DNA from: Lachnoclostridium sp. An131
Lineage (GTDB): Bacteria > Bacillota > Clostridia > Lachnospirales > Lachnospiraceae
Length of the DNA stretch: 64,000 bases
Assembly: GCF_002160825.1 (NCBI RefSeq)
Contig: NZ_NFLI01000003.1
Coordinates: 62,001-126,000 of the forward strand
Reading direction: 5' to 3'
In this document: piece after piece, positions 43,835-51,973 of the stretch
How the letters are laid out: each line of letters opens with the position of its first letter
Numbering within the stretch: the first letter of the stretch is position 1
Notes under the pieces: model-generated
Database searches by the model: none
What the model was told of the DNA's origin: nothing
What the model saw: the letters and a program-made list of their open reading frames with translations, nothing else
Made by a program: the position numbers and the translations under genes

Positions 43835-44803
43835 TTAACTGGTTCTATCTGTGCCGCCCTTTTCCACGTTCTCTGTCTCCGGCTTTTCCTCTCTCTGCCG
43901 TTCCTTTTTCTTCCGCTCTTCTCCTGACAGCCTCTCTTCCAGCTCTTCTTCCTGTACCCTTTCCCGGGCAATCTCCAGAAAGTCTGCCTCCGGCTTCTTC
44001 AGCCTCGGAATAAACCGCGCCGCAATAGAGCTCTTGCCCCGGTTCCGGATATAGACGTATCCCACCGCAGAAAAAATCACAGCCCCGACGAAATTCACGA
44101 ACAGATCCTTCATGGTGTCCAGAAGGCCGATATCCAGATATCCTCCCAGCCCCAGGCTCTGCCCGTTCACTGCCACATCATAAATACCCGAAACACGGAT
44201 CGGGTGGTTGGCTCCCTCCGGATCCAGCATCACGGAAGAAAATGCATGGACAATCGTATCCTTCTGCATATCCTGACCGAAAAACAGATCCATGGCACAC
44301 TCAAAAAATTCCCAGAGCACTCCAATGGTCATGGAAAAGCAAAACGCTACAATCGCCACGAAAAACGGAGACAGCTCAAACTTAAACCGTTCATTACGAT
44401 TCAGAATGTCTACCAGCGAAAAGCCGATAGCCGCCATCAAAAAGCCGTTCAGCGTATGCAGCATCGTATCCCAGAACGGAAAGCGGATGTAATACGCTTC
44501 GATTTCCCCCAAAATCTCCGCCGCAAAAACAAAAAACAGCAGAATAATCTCCAGCCCCGTAGGCAGCTCGATCTTCAGATTGACCTGCAGAAAGCTCGGC
44601 ACAATCAAAAGCAGGAGCGTCAGAGCGCACAAAAATACATTTTCATAGTTCCGGTTAAAAATCTGAAGGATCATGACGAGAATCACCAGCGCCCGCAGAA
44701 CCACATAGACCAGAAACGAGCTTCTATGCTCGCGGATTTCCATGCTGAGCGCTTTTCCCATCGTCCTGAAAAGATTGGTTTTCTCTTCGTTTTGTTTTCC
44801 CAT
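43835..44803 (-). CDS. Multi-pass membrane protein (DUF2238/YjdF-like), unknown function
   Basis: A 322-residue protein with six hydrophobic segments (about residues 28-50, 58-76, 84-102, 115-138, 145-168 and 228-252). The stretch IRFPFWDTMLHTLNGFLMAAIGF resembles the D-x-x-x-H signature of YjdF/DUF2238 membrane proteins; this assignment is tentative. The C-terminal 60 residues are highly charged (Glu/Lys/Arg) and probably cytoplasmic. The ATG at 44803 follows AAGGAAG and is preferred to 44866. It lies 72 bases after leuD in the same direction and may be read with leuCD. Confidence 0.7.
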   Translation of the reverse strand: MGKQNEEKTNLFRTMGKALSMEIREHRSSFLVYVVLRALVILVMILQIFNRNYENVFLCALTLLLLIVPSFLQVNLKIELPTGLEIILLFFVFAAEILGEIEAYYIRFPFWDTMLHTLNGFLMAAIGFSLVDILNRNERFKFELSPFFVAIVAFCFSMTIGVLWEFFECAMDLFFGQDMQKDTIVHAFSSVMLDPEGANHPIRVSGIYDVAVNGQSLGLGGYLDIGLLDTMKDLFVNFVGAVIFSAVGYVYIRNRGKSSIAARFIPRLKKPEADFLEIARERVQEEELEERLSGEERKKKERQREEKPETENVEKGGTDRTS

Positions 44804-44875
44804 AGAGGCTTCCTTTTCTTTAGCGCACTGTATCCGGGACCGATTTTTCAGCCCCGGATACAACACTGCACCGCT

Positions 44876-45361
44876 TTACTGTTCGTTGATATAGTTGATC
44901 AGGCCTTCTGCCCTGATAATTTTCTGCATAAATTCAGGAAACGCCTGACCCTGATACTGCTTTCCCGTAGTCAGGTTGTAAATGGTTCCTCTGTCGAAAT
45001 CCACCTGCACCTCATCGCCGTCCTTAATATCCTTTGCGGCCTCCGGGCACTCAATAATGGGAAGCCCGATATTGATGGCATTGCGGTAAAAAATCCGCGC
45101 AAAGGTCTCCGCAATCACGCAGGAAATGCCAGACACCTTGATTACAAGAGGCGCATGCTCCCTTGATGAGCCGCAGCCAAAGTTTTTATTTGCCACCATG
45201 ATATCTCCGGCCTTTACCTTGTGGACAAAATCCCTGTCAATGTCCTCCATGCAGTGCTCCGCCAGCTCCTTCGGAGCTGCGATAGCCAGATATCTGGCCG
45301 GAATGATTACATCTGTATCTACATTGTCGCCATATTTAAATACTCTTCCTTTTGCCTGCAT
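44876..45361 (-). CDS. leuD: 3-isopropylmalate dehydratase small subunit
   Basis: A 161-residue small subunit of isopropylmalate isomerase. The start [21 protein letters not shown], the [11 protein letters not shown] substrate loop (about residues 60-70) and [12 protein letters not shown] are diagnostic. With LeuC it converts 2- to 3-isopropylmalate through a 4Fe-4S cluster held by LeuC. AGGAGGA precedes the ATG, 12 bases after leuC. Confidence 0.97.
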   Translation of the reverse strand: MQAKGRVFKYGDNVDTDVIIPARYLAIAAPKELAEHCMEDIDRDFVHKVKAGDIMVANKNFGCGSSREHAPLVIKVSGISCVIAETFARIFYRNAINIGLPIIECPEAAKDIKDGDEVQVDFDRGTIYNLTTGKQYQGQAFPEFMQKIIRAEGLINYINEQ

Positions 45362-45373
45362 CTGTCCTTCCTC

Positions 45374-46642
45374 CTATAATCCAAGCTCCGCGGGCTCGGA
45401 GATTCTTCCTGTCACTGCACTGGCCGCAGCTACCGCCGGGCTCGCCAGATAAACCTCAGAATCCACATGTCCCATACGTCCCACAAAGTTCCGGTTCGTC
45501 GTCGAAACGCAGCGCTCTCCTGCCGCCAGGATTCCCATGTATCCGCCCAGGCAGGGACCGCAGGTCGGCGTGCTGACCACAGCGCCGGCTTCCAGGAAAA
45601 TCTTCAGGAGTCCTTCCTCCATGGCGTCCATGTAAATCTTCTGCGTTCCGGGAATCACGATGCAGCGCAGGCCCTTCTTCACCTTCCTGCCCTTCAGGAT
45701 CTCGGCAGCTGTCCGCAGGTCGTCCATTCTTCCATTTGTGCAGGAACCGATCACGACCTGATCGATCGCGATATCATCCGGAATCTCATCGAAGGTCCTG
45801 GTATTCTCCGGAAGATGCGGGAAGGCCACCGTAGGCTTCAGCGCGCTCAGATCAATCGTATACTCCGCGTCATACTCTGCGTCCGGATCCGCCTCATAAA
45901 TCTGATAGGGACGGCTGGAATGCTCCTTCATATAAGCCTCCGCCTTTTCGTCTACCGGAAAGATTCCGTTCTTTCCGCCAGCTTCAATCGCCATGTTGGC
46001 AATCGTGAAGCGATCGTCCATAGACAGATTCGCCACTCCGTCGCCCACAAATTCCATAGATTTGTACAGGGCGCCGTCCACTCCGATCAGGCCGATGATG
46101 TGCAGGATTACATCCTTTCCACTGACCCATTTGGAAGGCTTTCCCATCAGATTAAATTTAATTGCGGAAGGAACCTTAAACCAGGCCTTTCCTGTAGCCA
46201 TGCCTGCTGCCATGTCCGTGCTTCCTACGCCCGTGGAAAACGCTCCCAGCGCTCCGTAGGTACAGGTATGAGAGTCAGCCCCAATGATGCAGTCTCCCGC
46301 TACCGTCAGGCCCTTTTCCGGAAGAAGCGCATGCTCAATGCCCATCTCTCCCACATCAAAATAATTTGTGATATCCTGGCGGCAGGCAAACTCACGCACA
46401 CATTTGCAGTTTTCTGCCGACTTGATGTCCTTATTCGGAATAAAATGATCCATGACCAGGGCAATCTTATCCCGGTCAAAGACCTCCTGCTTCTTAAGCT
46501 TTTCCATCTCGCGGATAGCCACCGGCGTCGTAATATCGTTTCCAAGCACCAGATCCAGCTGCGCTTCAATGAGCTGCCCGGCCTTTACCTCCGGAAGTCC
46601 CGCATGCGCGGCCAGAATCTTCTGTGTCATTGTCATTCCCAT
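45374..46642 (-). CDS. leuC: 3-isopropylmalate dehydratase large subunit
   Basis: A 422-residue aconitase-family subunit. Cluster and active-site motifs are visible: [31 protein letters not shown] with a cluster Cys, and PTCGPCLGG with the other two Cys. It is of the homoaconitase-like shorter type usual in Clostridia and Archaea. The ATG at 46642 follows AAGGAG; the frame extends back to 46714 without a ribosome site. First gene of leuCD, divergent from a LysR regulator. Confidence 0.97.
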   Translation of the reverse strand: MGMTMTQKILAAHAGLPEVKAGQLIEAQLDLVLGNDITTPVAIREMEKLKKQEVFDRDKIALVMDHFIPNKDIKSAENCKCVREFACRQDITNYFDVGEMGIEHALLPEKGLTVAGDCIIGADSHTCTYGALGAFSTGVGSTDMAAGMATGKAWFKVPSAIKFNLMGKPSKWVSGKDVILHIIGLIGVDGALYKSMEFVGDGVANLSMDDRFTIANMAIEAGGKNGIFPVDEKAEAYMKEHSSRPYQIYEADPDAEYDAEYTIDLSALKPTVAFPHLPENTRTFDEIPDDIAIDQVVIGSCTNGRMDDLRTAAEILKGRKVKKGLRCIVIPGTQKIYMDAMEEGLLKIFLEAGAVVSTPTCGPCLGGYMGILAAGERCVSTTNRNFVGRMGHVDSEVYLASPAVAAASAVTGRISEPAELGL

Positions 46643-46883
46643 GCTTCTGTTCTCCTTCTTTCTTATATAGCCTGATTGTATTCTATCACATTTACTGATA
46701 TAATTAAAATACATATTATGAATATTTACTATAATTATAAATTATGTTATGCCGCTATTTGACCGGTTTAATATGTTTTTCATCATACCTTTACCCCGCA
46801 GGACTCAGAATAGCAAACTGCAATGTCCTTTGTCCTTACGCATTTTCCGGGGCTGAGGTATATTCATAAGAGGAGGAAGCATC

Positions 46884-47831
46884 ATGAATCAGTATCAGAA
46901 TCTGTCTCTATACCGTATCTTTTACACGGTAGCCCGGGCCGGAAACATCTCCCGCGCCGCCGACGAGCTCTTTATCAGCCAGCCCGCCGTCAGCAAAGCC
47001 ATACAGAAACTGGAACAGGCGGTGGGCGCGCCCCTGTTTGTTCGCTCCTCCCGGGGAGTGCGGCTGACAGAAGACGGTGAACTTCTTTTCTCCCATGTCA
47101 GATCCGCCCTGCAGACGCTCGAAAGCGCGGAAAACCAGCTGCGCCTGCGCCACGAGCTCGGTATGAGCCAGCTGCGCATCGGGGTCAGCTCTACCCTCTG
47201 CAAATACGTCCTTCTGCCCTCTCTGAAGGATTTCGTCAAGCTTCATCCTCACCTCCGCGTCACTATTGCCTGTCAGTCCACCAACCACACGCTGCAGATG
47301 CTTGAAGAGGGCGAGCTCGATCTGGGCCTCACCGGAAAGCCGGAACAGCTCGGCTCCCTGTCCTTCACTCCCGTCATGCAGATCCAGGATACATTTGTGG
47401 CTGCAAAGGACTATCTTGACAATCTTTCTCTCCTCACAGGCCAAAGCTGCTTCCGTCCTTCCGCCGCCGAAGACACCCTGACGCTTCTGAAGAACGGCGT
47501 CCTGATGCTTCTGGACAGGGACAACCTGACGCGCCAGTATCTCGACCGTTACCTCAAGGAAAACGCCCTGTTCCCGGAAAACATCCTGGAAACGACCTCC
47601 ATGGATCTTCTGATCGACTTTGCCCGCATTGGCCTGGGCATCGCCGGAGTCATACGGGAATTTATTGCCCAGGAGCTGAAAGACGGAACGCTCCTGGAGC
47701 TTCCTCTCCCCTTTCCAATCCCTTCCCGGGAAATCGGTTTTGTGTATCGGAACGGACAGACACGGCCAGAGGTGGAGGAAGAGCTGATCCGGGGAGCAAG
47801 ACAGAAAGCGGAAAATCACTGCGAAATCTAG
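46884..47831 (+). CDS. LysR-family transcriptional regulator
   Basis: A 315-residue LysR protein. The N-terminal winged helix (about residues 5-65) reads YRIFYTVARAGNISRAADELFISQPAVSKAIQKLE; an effector-binding domain follows (about 92-300). It is divergent from leuC with a 241-base gap rich in AT dyads (for example ATAATTTATAATTAT at about 46725-46740), where LysR half-sites of the T-N11-A kind could lie. It is a plausible activator of leuCD responding to a leucine-pathway intermediate; no direct evidence in the sequence. Confidence 0.9.
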   Translation: MNQYQNLSLYRIFYTVARAGNISRAADELFISQPAVSKAIQKLEQAVGAPLFVRSSRGVRLTEDGELLFSHVRSALQTLESAENQLRLRHELGMSQLRIGVSSTLCKYVLLPSLKDFVKLHPHLRVTIACQSTNHTLQMLEEGELDLGLTGKPEQLGSLSFTPVMQIQDTFVAAKDYLDNLSLLTGQSCFRPSAAEDTLTLLKNGVLMLLDRDNLTRQYLDRYLKENALFPENILETTSMDLLIDFARIGLGIAGVIREFIAQELKDGTLLELPLPFPIPSREIGFVYRNGQTRPEVEEELIRGARQKAENHCEI

Positions 47832-47847
47832 GAAACACATCACAAAG

Positions 47848-47889
47848 GGCTGGCGGCCCGTCAGAAATCTTTTCTCCGGAACGCCAGCC
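47848..47889. terminator. Hairpin between converging LysR and glmS genes
   Basis: GGCTGGCG pairs with CGCCAGCC around a 26-base loop that can form a further small stem. A T-rich run follows on the plus strand at 47899-47907. Confidence 0.45.
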
Positions 47890-47915
47890 TGCAATTAACA
47901 TTTTTCTTTAAATTA

Positions 47916-49754
47916 TTATTCTACAGTCACACTCTTGGCCAGATTTCTCGGCTTATCCACATCCAGCCCCCTTGCCAGAGATACATAATATCCCATAAGC
48001 TGAAGCGGAACGACCGCCAGAGACGCCGCAAAATGCTCATCGGTCTTCGGAATATAGGTGACGAAATCGGCAGTGTCCTCGATATTGTAATGCCCGTAGG
48101 TCGTCAGTCCCATCAGATAAGCGCCGCGGCTCTTACACTCTACCATATTACTGAGCGTCTTCTCATAAAGGCTGCTCTGGGTCAGCACTCCCACGACCAG
48201 CGTCCCGTCTTCCACCAGGCTGATGGTTCCATGCTTCAGTTCGCCCGCCGCGTAGGCCTCCGAATGGATATAGCTGATCTCCTTCATCTTCAGGCTGCCT
48301 TCCATGGCAATCGCATAGTCAATTCCACGTCCAATGAAAAATACATCCTTCGAGGCCGACTGCTTTGCCGCAAACCACTGAATCCGCTCTTTATCCTGCA
48401 ATACCCTCGTAATCTTATCCGGCAGAGACAAAAGCTCTTCTATCAGATAAGCATACCTTTCCTCATCAATCGTTCCGCGGGCCTTCGCAAACTGAACCGC
48501 CAGAATATCGCAGGCAATCAGCTGAGTGCTGTAGGCCTTCGTGGTCGCCACCGCGATCTCCGGTCCTGCCAACGTATAAAACACATTGTCAGCTTCCCGG
48601 GCAATCGAGGAACCCACTACATTTACAACAGCAAGCGTACGGATTCCGCAGCTCTTCGCCTTTCTCAGAGCCGCAAGACTGTCCGCAGTCTCGCCTGACT
48701 GGCTGATAACCACAACCAGGCCCTTCTCATCCAAAGGCATCTCGCGGTAACGGAACTCAGAAGCCAGCTCCACCCGCACCGGAATCTTTGCCAAATCCTC
48801 TATTGCATATTGAGCAGACATGCCGGCATGATAGGCCGAGCCGCATGCCACCAGGTAAATCTGGCTGACGCCCCGGATTATTTCATCATCGAGCCCCATC
48901 TCCGCCAGATCGATTCGCCCGTCATGAATCACAGAATTCAGCGTATCCTGTACAGCCTTCGGCTCCTCATGGATTTCCTTGATCATAAAATGCTCAAAGC
49001 CGGCCTTCTCTGCGGCTTCCGCATCCCACTTGATCTCCACAAGCTCCTTTTCAATCTCGTCTCCGTCCAGGTTGTAGAAGGTAATCTTGCCCTTCTGCAC
49101 CCGGCCGAGCTCCATATTGCCAATATAGTATACATTTCTTGTATGCTTCAGAATGGCCGGCACATCAGAGGCAATATAAGACTCCCCATCCGCAACGCCG
49201 AGGATCATCGGGCTGTCTTTTCTGGCCACATAAATCTCTTCCGGATAATCCTTGAACATTACAGCCAGCGCATAGGAGCCGCGGATGCGCACCATGGCAT
49301 GATTCAGGGCGTCTACCGGTGTTCCCAGATATTTTTTATAATAATAATCTACCAGCTTAATCGCCACTTCCGTGTCTGTGCCGGAATAAAAGGTGTATCC
49401 ATGCTTCAGAAGCTTCTGCTTCAGTTCCTGGTAATTTTCAATGATACCATTGTGAACTCCGACGATTGAACCATCTGCATTGCAGTGAGGATGCGCGTTT
49501 CCCTCTGATGGCTCTCCGTGCGTCGCCCAGCGTGTGTGACCGATTCCGCAGTCGCCGCTTAAGGCCTGCCCATCGTTTGTCTTCTCTTCCAGAACCTTCA
49601 GGCGTCCCTTTGCTTTTACAATCTCGATGTCACCGTCTCCATCCCGTACTGCCAGGCCTGCCGAATCATAGCCTCTGTATTCCAGTTTCGAAAGGCCCTC
49701 GAGCAGCACAGGCGCCGCCTGCCGGTTTCCCACAAAGCCAACGATTCCACACAT
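47916..49754 (-). CDS. glmS: Glutamine-fructose-6-phosphate aminotransferase
   Basis: A 612-residue enzyme making glucosamine-6-phosphate, the entry point to peptidoglycan amino sugars. The N-terminal Cys2 glutaminase (CGIVGFVGNRQ) and HTRWATHGEPSEGNAHPH are present. Two SIS isomerase domains follow: SQSGETADSLAALR and FIGRGIDYAIAMEGSLKMKEISYIHSEAYAAGELKHG. The C-terminus ends in PRNLAKSVTVE, as it should. GGAGGA precedes the ATG. The upstream region was searched for the glmS ribozyme core seen in many Firmicutes, and nothing matching was found. Confidence 0.97.
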   Translation of the reverse strand: MCGIVGFVGNRQAAPVLLEGLSKLEYRGYDSAGLAVRDGDGDIEIVKAKGRLKVLEEKTNDGQALSGDCGIGHTRWATHGEPSEGNAHPHCNADGSIVGVHNGIIENYQELKQKLLKHGYTFYSGTDTEVAIKLVDYYYKKYLGTPVDALNHAMVRIRGSYALAVMFKDYPEEIYVARKDSPMILGVADGESYIASDVPAILKHTRNVYYIGNMELGRVQKGKITFYNLDGDEIEKELVEIKWDAEAAEKAGFEHFMIKEIHEEPKAVQDTLNSVIHDGRIDLAEMGLDDEIIRGVSQIYLVACGSAYHAGMSAQYAIEDLAKIPVRVELASEFRYREMPLDEKGLVVVISQSGETADSLAALRKAKSCGIRTLAVVNVVGSSIAREADNVFYTLAGPEIAVATTKAYSTQLIACDILAVQFAKARGTIDEERYAYLIEELLSLPDKITRVLQDKERIQWFAAKQSASKDVFFIGRGIDYAIAMEGSLKMKEISYIHSEAYAAGELKHGTISLVEDGTLVVGVLTQSSLYEKTLSNMVECKSRGAYLMGLTTYGHYNIEDTADFVTYIPKTDEHFAASLAVVPLQLMGYYVSLARGLDVDKPRNLAKSVTVE

Positions 49755-50257
49755 AGATAATTATTCCTCCTGTTTTCATTCAGATATTTCTATATTACCA
49801 GAAAGACGGGCTGTTGAAAAGTGCAAATTTAATCTATTAAGCGAAAAATGCAAATACTTATAACGCTGTGAAGCAGTATTCGGATTATACTGTTGTCGAA
49901 ACAACTGCAAACTGGAAAACGTACTTGCATTAAAATATCTTGATTCCTGACTAAAAAGGACCAATGTATCCCCATCCCTCTTTTTTCAGACTAATTTCTA
50001 CATATACCGCCTCCAACTTCTATTATCCCAATATTATAGTTTAAACATGAGCCCAGTCTGCTCCAGCATCATATTTATCTGAACGCTATATCCCAGACAC
50101 TGGCAAAATTCCATAAGTAATCACGGAGTATATTCTGAATTGTAGCTGCTCCCCAGTTCGAAATACCACGCAAAACTGATTGATCCACGCCAAATCTCCT
50201 TGGTCGTTTCTTCAAACCAATCCCTTAACAAATCGATGAACTGTTTTCCCCCCCCCC
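49755..50257. other. Gap between glmS and the defence island: glmS promoter region and C10 run
   Basis: On the minus strand TATAAT (49889-49884) with TTTGCA 16 bases upstream is a probable glmS promoter; GTTGT-TTCG-ACAAC fills the spacer (49905-49892). Beyond about 49960 the sequence has fragmentary frames with stops (a stretch reading like WFEETTKEIWRGS) that I cannot assign. A run of ten C residues lies at 50248-50257, at the edge of recognisable pseudogene sequence. Confidence 0.4.
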
Positions 50258-50509
50258 ACCTCTCGATTCGACAATGTCAGTTCCAGCTGCTTGTCGGGCA
50301 GTCGCCTGCGGCAGGTCAACACTTTTCAGACCGCTGGAAATCACAGGGGGATTCCCCACGTAGCCTTCACACAAAGCTTTTTCCTGCATGATTTTTAACC
50401 CGCCAAGCAGCACCGGATCGTTTCCGACTTCAAAAAAGCATTTCAGCATGTCCATATTAAGAAGCTTCCCAAAATGCCTGAAGCGCGTAAACAGTTTTAC
50501 CTTTCCCTA

Positions 50510-51797
50510 GTATAAAATCTTTTAAATAACCGGACTTTATTTCCTGCCCGTGATAGAATAGTTACATCAGATGATGGAGGTATCCTATCTATGGGAAGGA
50601 AATCAATTGTCATTAACCTCAGTGCTGAGGAACGTGAATATCTTGAAGTTCAAACACGTGCCCGTACCATACAGGCACAAACAGTTAGCCGTGCCCGTAT
50701 CCTGCTTTTAAAGGCCGATGGTTGTACCATTAATGAGATTGCGGATAAAATTGGCATCAACCGCAAAAGTGTTATGCTTTGTTTAAACAAATACGCCGAA
50801 GGTGGCGTGGAGCATGCTTTGTTTGATGCCCCAGGGCGCGGCCGCAATGCTGAGATCACCGATGATGAAAAGGCCTGGATTATTAACATTGCCTGTCAAA
50901 AGCCGGTTGATTTTGGCTATGCTGCAGAAACCTGGACTTATGCGAAACTTACATCGCATATCAACAGACATGCAGAAGCAGCCGGGTATACAAGACTCTC
51001 CACGATTCACAAAAGCACTGTTCATACAATACTTGATGAAGCTGAAATCAAGCCTTTTCGTATCAAGTATTATTGTGAAAATCGAGATCCTGATTTTGAT
51101 GGGAAAATGCATAACGTATTGTTGGTATATAAACAGCTTTCCATGCAGTTCGATGAAAACGGGCAACTTCTGCCGTGGGATAAAAACGAACAGGTAGTCC
51201 ATGTACTTTCCTATGATGAAAAGCCCGGTATTCAGGCAATTGCTACAACATCAGAGGATCTTCTTCCTGACGAAAAACACAGCACAATCAGCAGGGATTA
51301 CGAATATAAGCGTCTAGGAACCTTGTCGTTGTTAGCAGGAATTGACCTGCAGACAAGCGAGGCCATTCCTTTGGTCAGCGAAACTCATAACAGTGGGGAC
51401 TATATTGAATTTCTGCAAATACTCGACAATAAATATCCAAAAGGCGATAAAATCCGTATTGTACTTGACAACCTGAAAGTGCACACATCCGAAGCAACAA
51501 GAAAATACCTTGCCACAATCCCCGGGCGATTTGAATTTGTGTTCACTCCAAAGCATGGTTCCTGGTTGAATATGGTCGAGGGCTTTTTCAGCAAAATGAC
51601 AAAACAGATGCTTCGCGGTATTCGTGTGAAATCAAAAGAAGAACTGAAAGAGCGCATCTATTTGTATTTTGATGAAATCAACCAAGTACCAGTAGTTTTT
51701 CACTGGAAATATAATCTTGATGATATTGATGTATCCGAAAAGGTTATTGTTGATACACTGCCAATTAAAAAGTCCAGTTAATTGCCGAACGTTATAC
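50510..51797 (+). mobile_element. IS630-family insertion sequence
   Basis: A 1288-base element flanked by TA at 50508-50509 and 51798-51799, the usual IS630/Tc1 target duplication. Ends are inverted repeats: GTATAA at the left and TTATAC at the right, with a second conserved block 23 bases inside (TAACCGGACTTT left; reverse complement of the right end TAACTGGACTTT) at identical spacing, giving an imperfect repeat of about 30 bases. It carries one intact transposase gene. Confidence 0.85.
50591..51781 (+). CDS. IS630-family transposase
   Basis: A 396-residue transposase. A helix-turn-helix N-terminus (about residues 28-75, GCTINEIADKIGINRKSVMLCLNKY) is followed by a DDE catalytic domain: first Asp in VLSYDEKPGIQA (about residue 214), second in RIVLDNLKVHTS (about 293), and Glu in HGSWLNMVEGFFS (about 330). 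GATGGAGGT precedes the ATG. The frame is complete from start to stop within the terminal repeats, so the element may still be active. Confidence 0.93.
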   Translation: MGRKSIVINLSAEEREYLEVQTRARTIQAQTVSRARILLLKADGCTINEIADKIGINRKSVMLCLNKYAEGGVEHALFDAPGRGRNAEITDDEKAWIINIACQKPVDFGYAAETWTYAKLTSHINRHAEAAGYTRLSTIHKSTVHTILDEAEIKPFRIKYYCENRDPDFDGKMHNVLLVYKQLSMQFDENGQLLPWDKNEQVVHVLSYDEKPGIQAIATTSEDLLPDEKHSTISRDYEYKRLGTLSLLAGIDLQTSEAIPLVSETHNSGDYIEFLQILDNKYPKGDKIRIVLDNLKVHTSEATRKYLATIPGRFEFVFTPKHGSWLNMVEGFFSKMTKQMLRGIRVKSKEELKERIYLYFDEINQVPVVFHWKYNLDDIDVSEKVIVDTLPIKKSS

Positions 51798-51973
51798 TAG
51801 TTTTGCAAAAGCTCTTTGATGAACATGGTTTTATTTACATAATAGAAATCCTTTGTAGAGAATTCTTTAAAATTTTCAATTCCTACAGGCATTTTCGCCC
51901 TCACCTTCCCAACATTCCTTTCCGGCATCTGTAGCACGAAAGCGCCAGTCTCATCTGGGGGAGCCACCCGGCT

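Larger units (their letters stand above)
50258..51892 (-). pseudogene. AAA-ATPase/PD-(D/E)XK (DUF1703-type) gene, decayed and split by an IS
   Basis: On the minus strand an ATG at 51892 with GGAAGGTGAG upstream begins MPVGIENFKEF and YYVNKTMFIKELLQ, the standard start of the AAA-ATPase-like plus PD-(D/E)XK nuclease family. After the IS the same frame continues GKVKLFTR, then RHFGKLLNMDMLKCFFEVG. Removing the IS and one TA copy joins both parts in one frame with a TAG at the junction where the family has Trp. The Walker A stretch RPRRFGKT is degraded to RFRHFGKL. Homology fades near the C10 run. It was therefore already dead, or died, around the insertion. The family is a common cargo of defence and mobile regions. 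Confidence 0.75.

Noticed and set aside
45467-46675. A 402-codon open frame antisense to leuC
   Set aside because: Shadow of a highly conserved gene; no start signals.
46823-47080. An 85-residue frame overlapping the start of the LysR gene
   Set aside because: Out of frame with the LysR gene, which has clear domain homology and its own ribosome site.
50225-50455. A small independent protein of 76 residues
   Set aside because: Its sequence is the continuation of the AAA-ATPase/nuclease pseudogene on the other side of the IS element.
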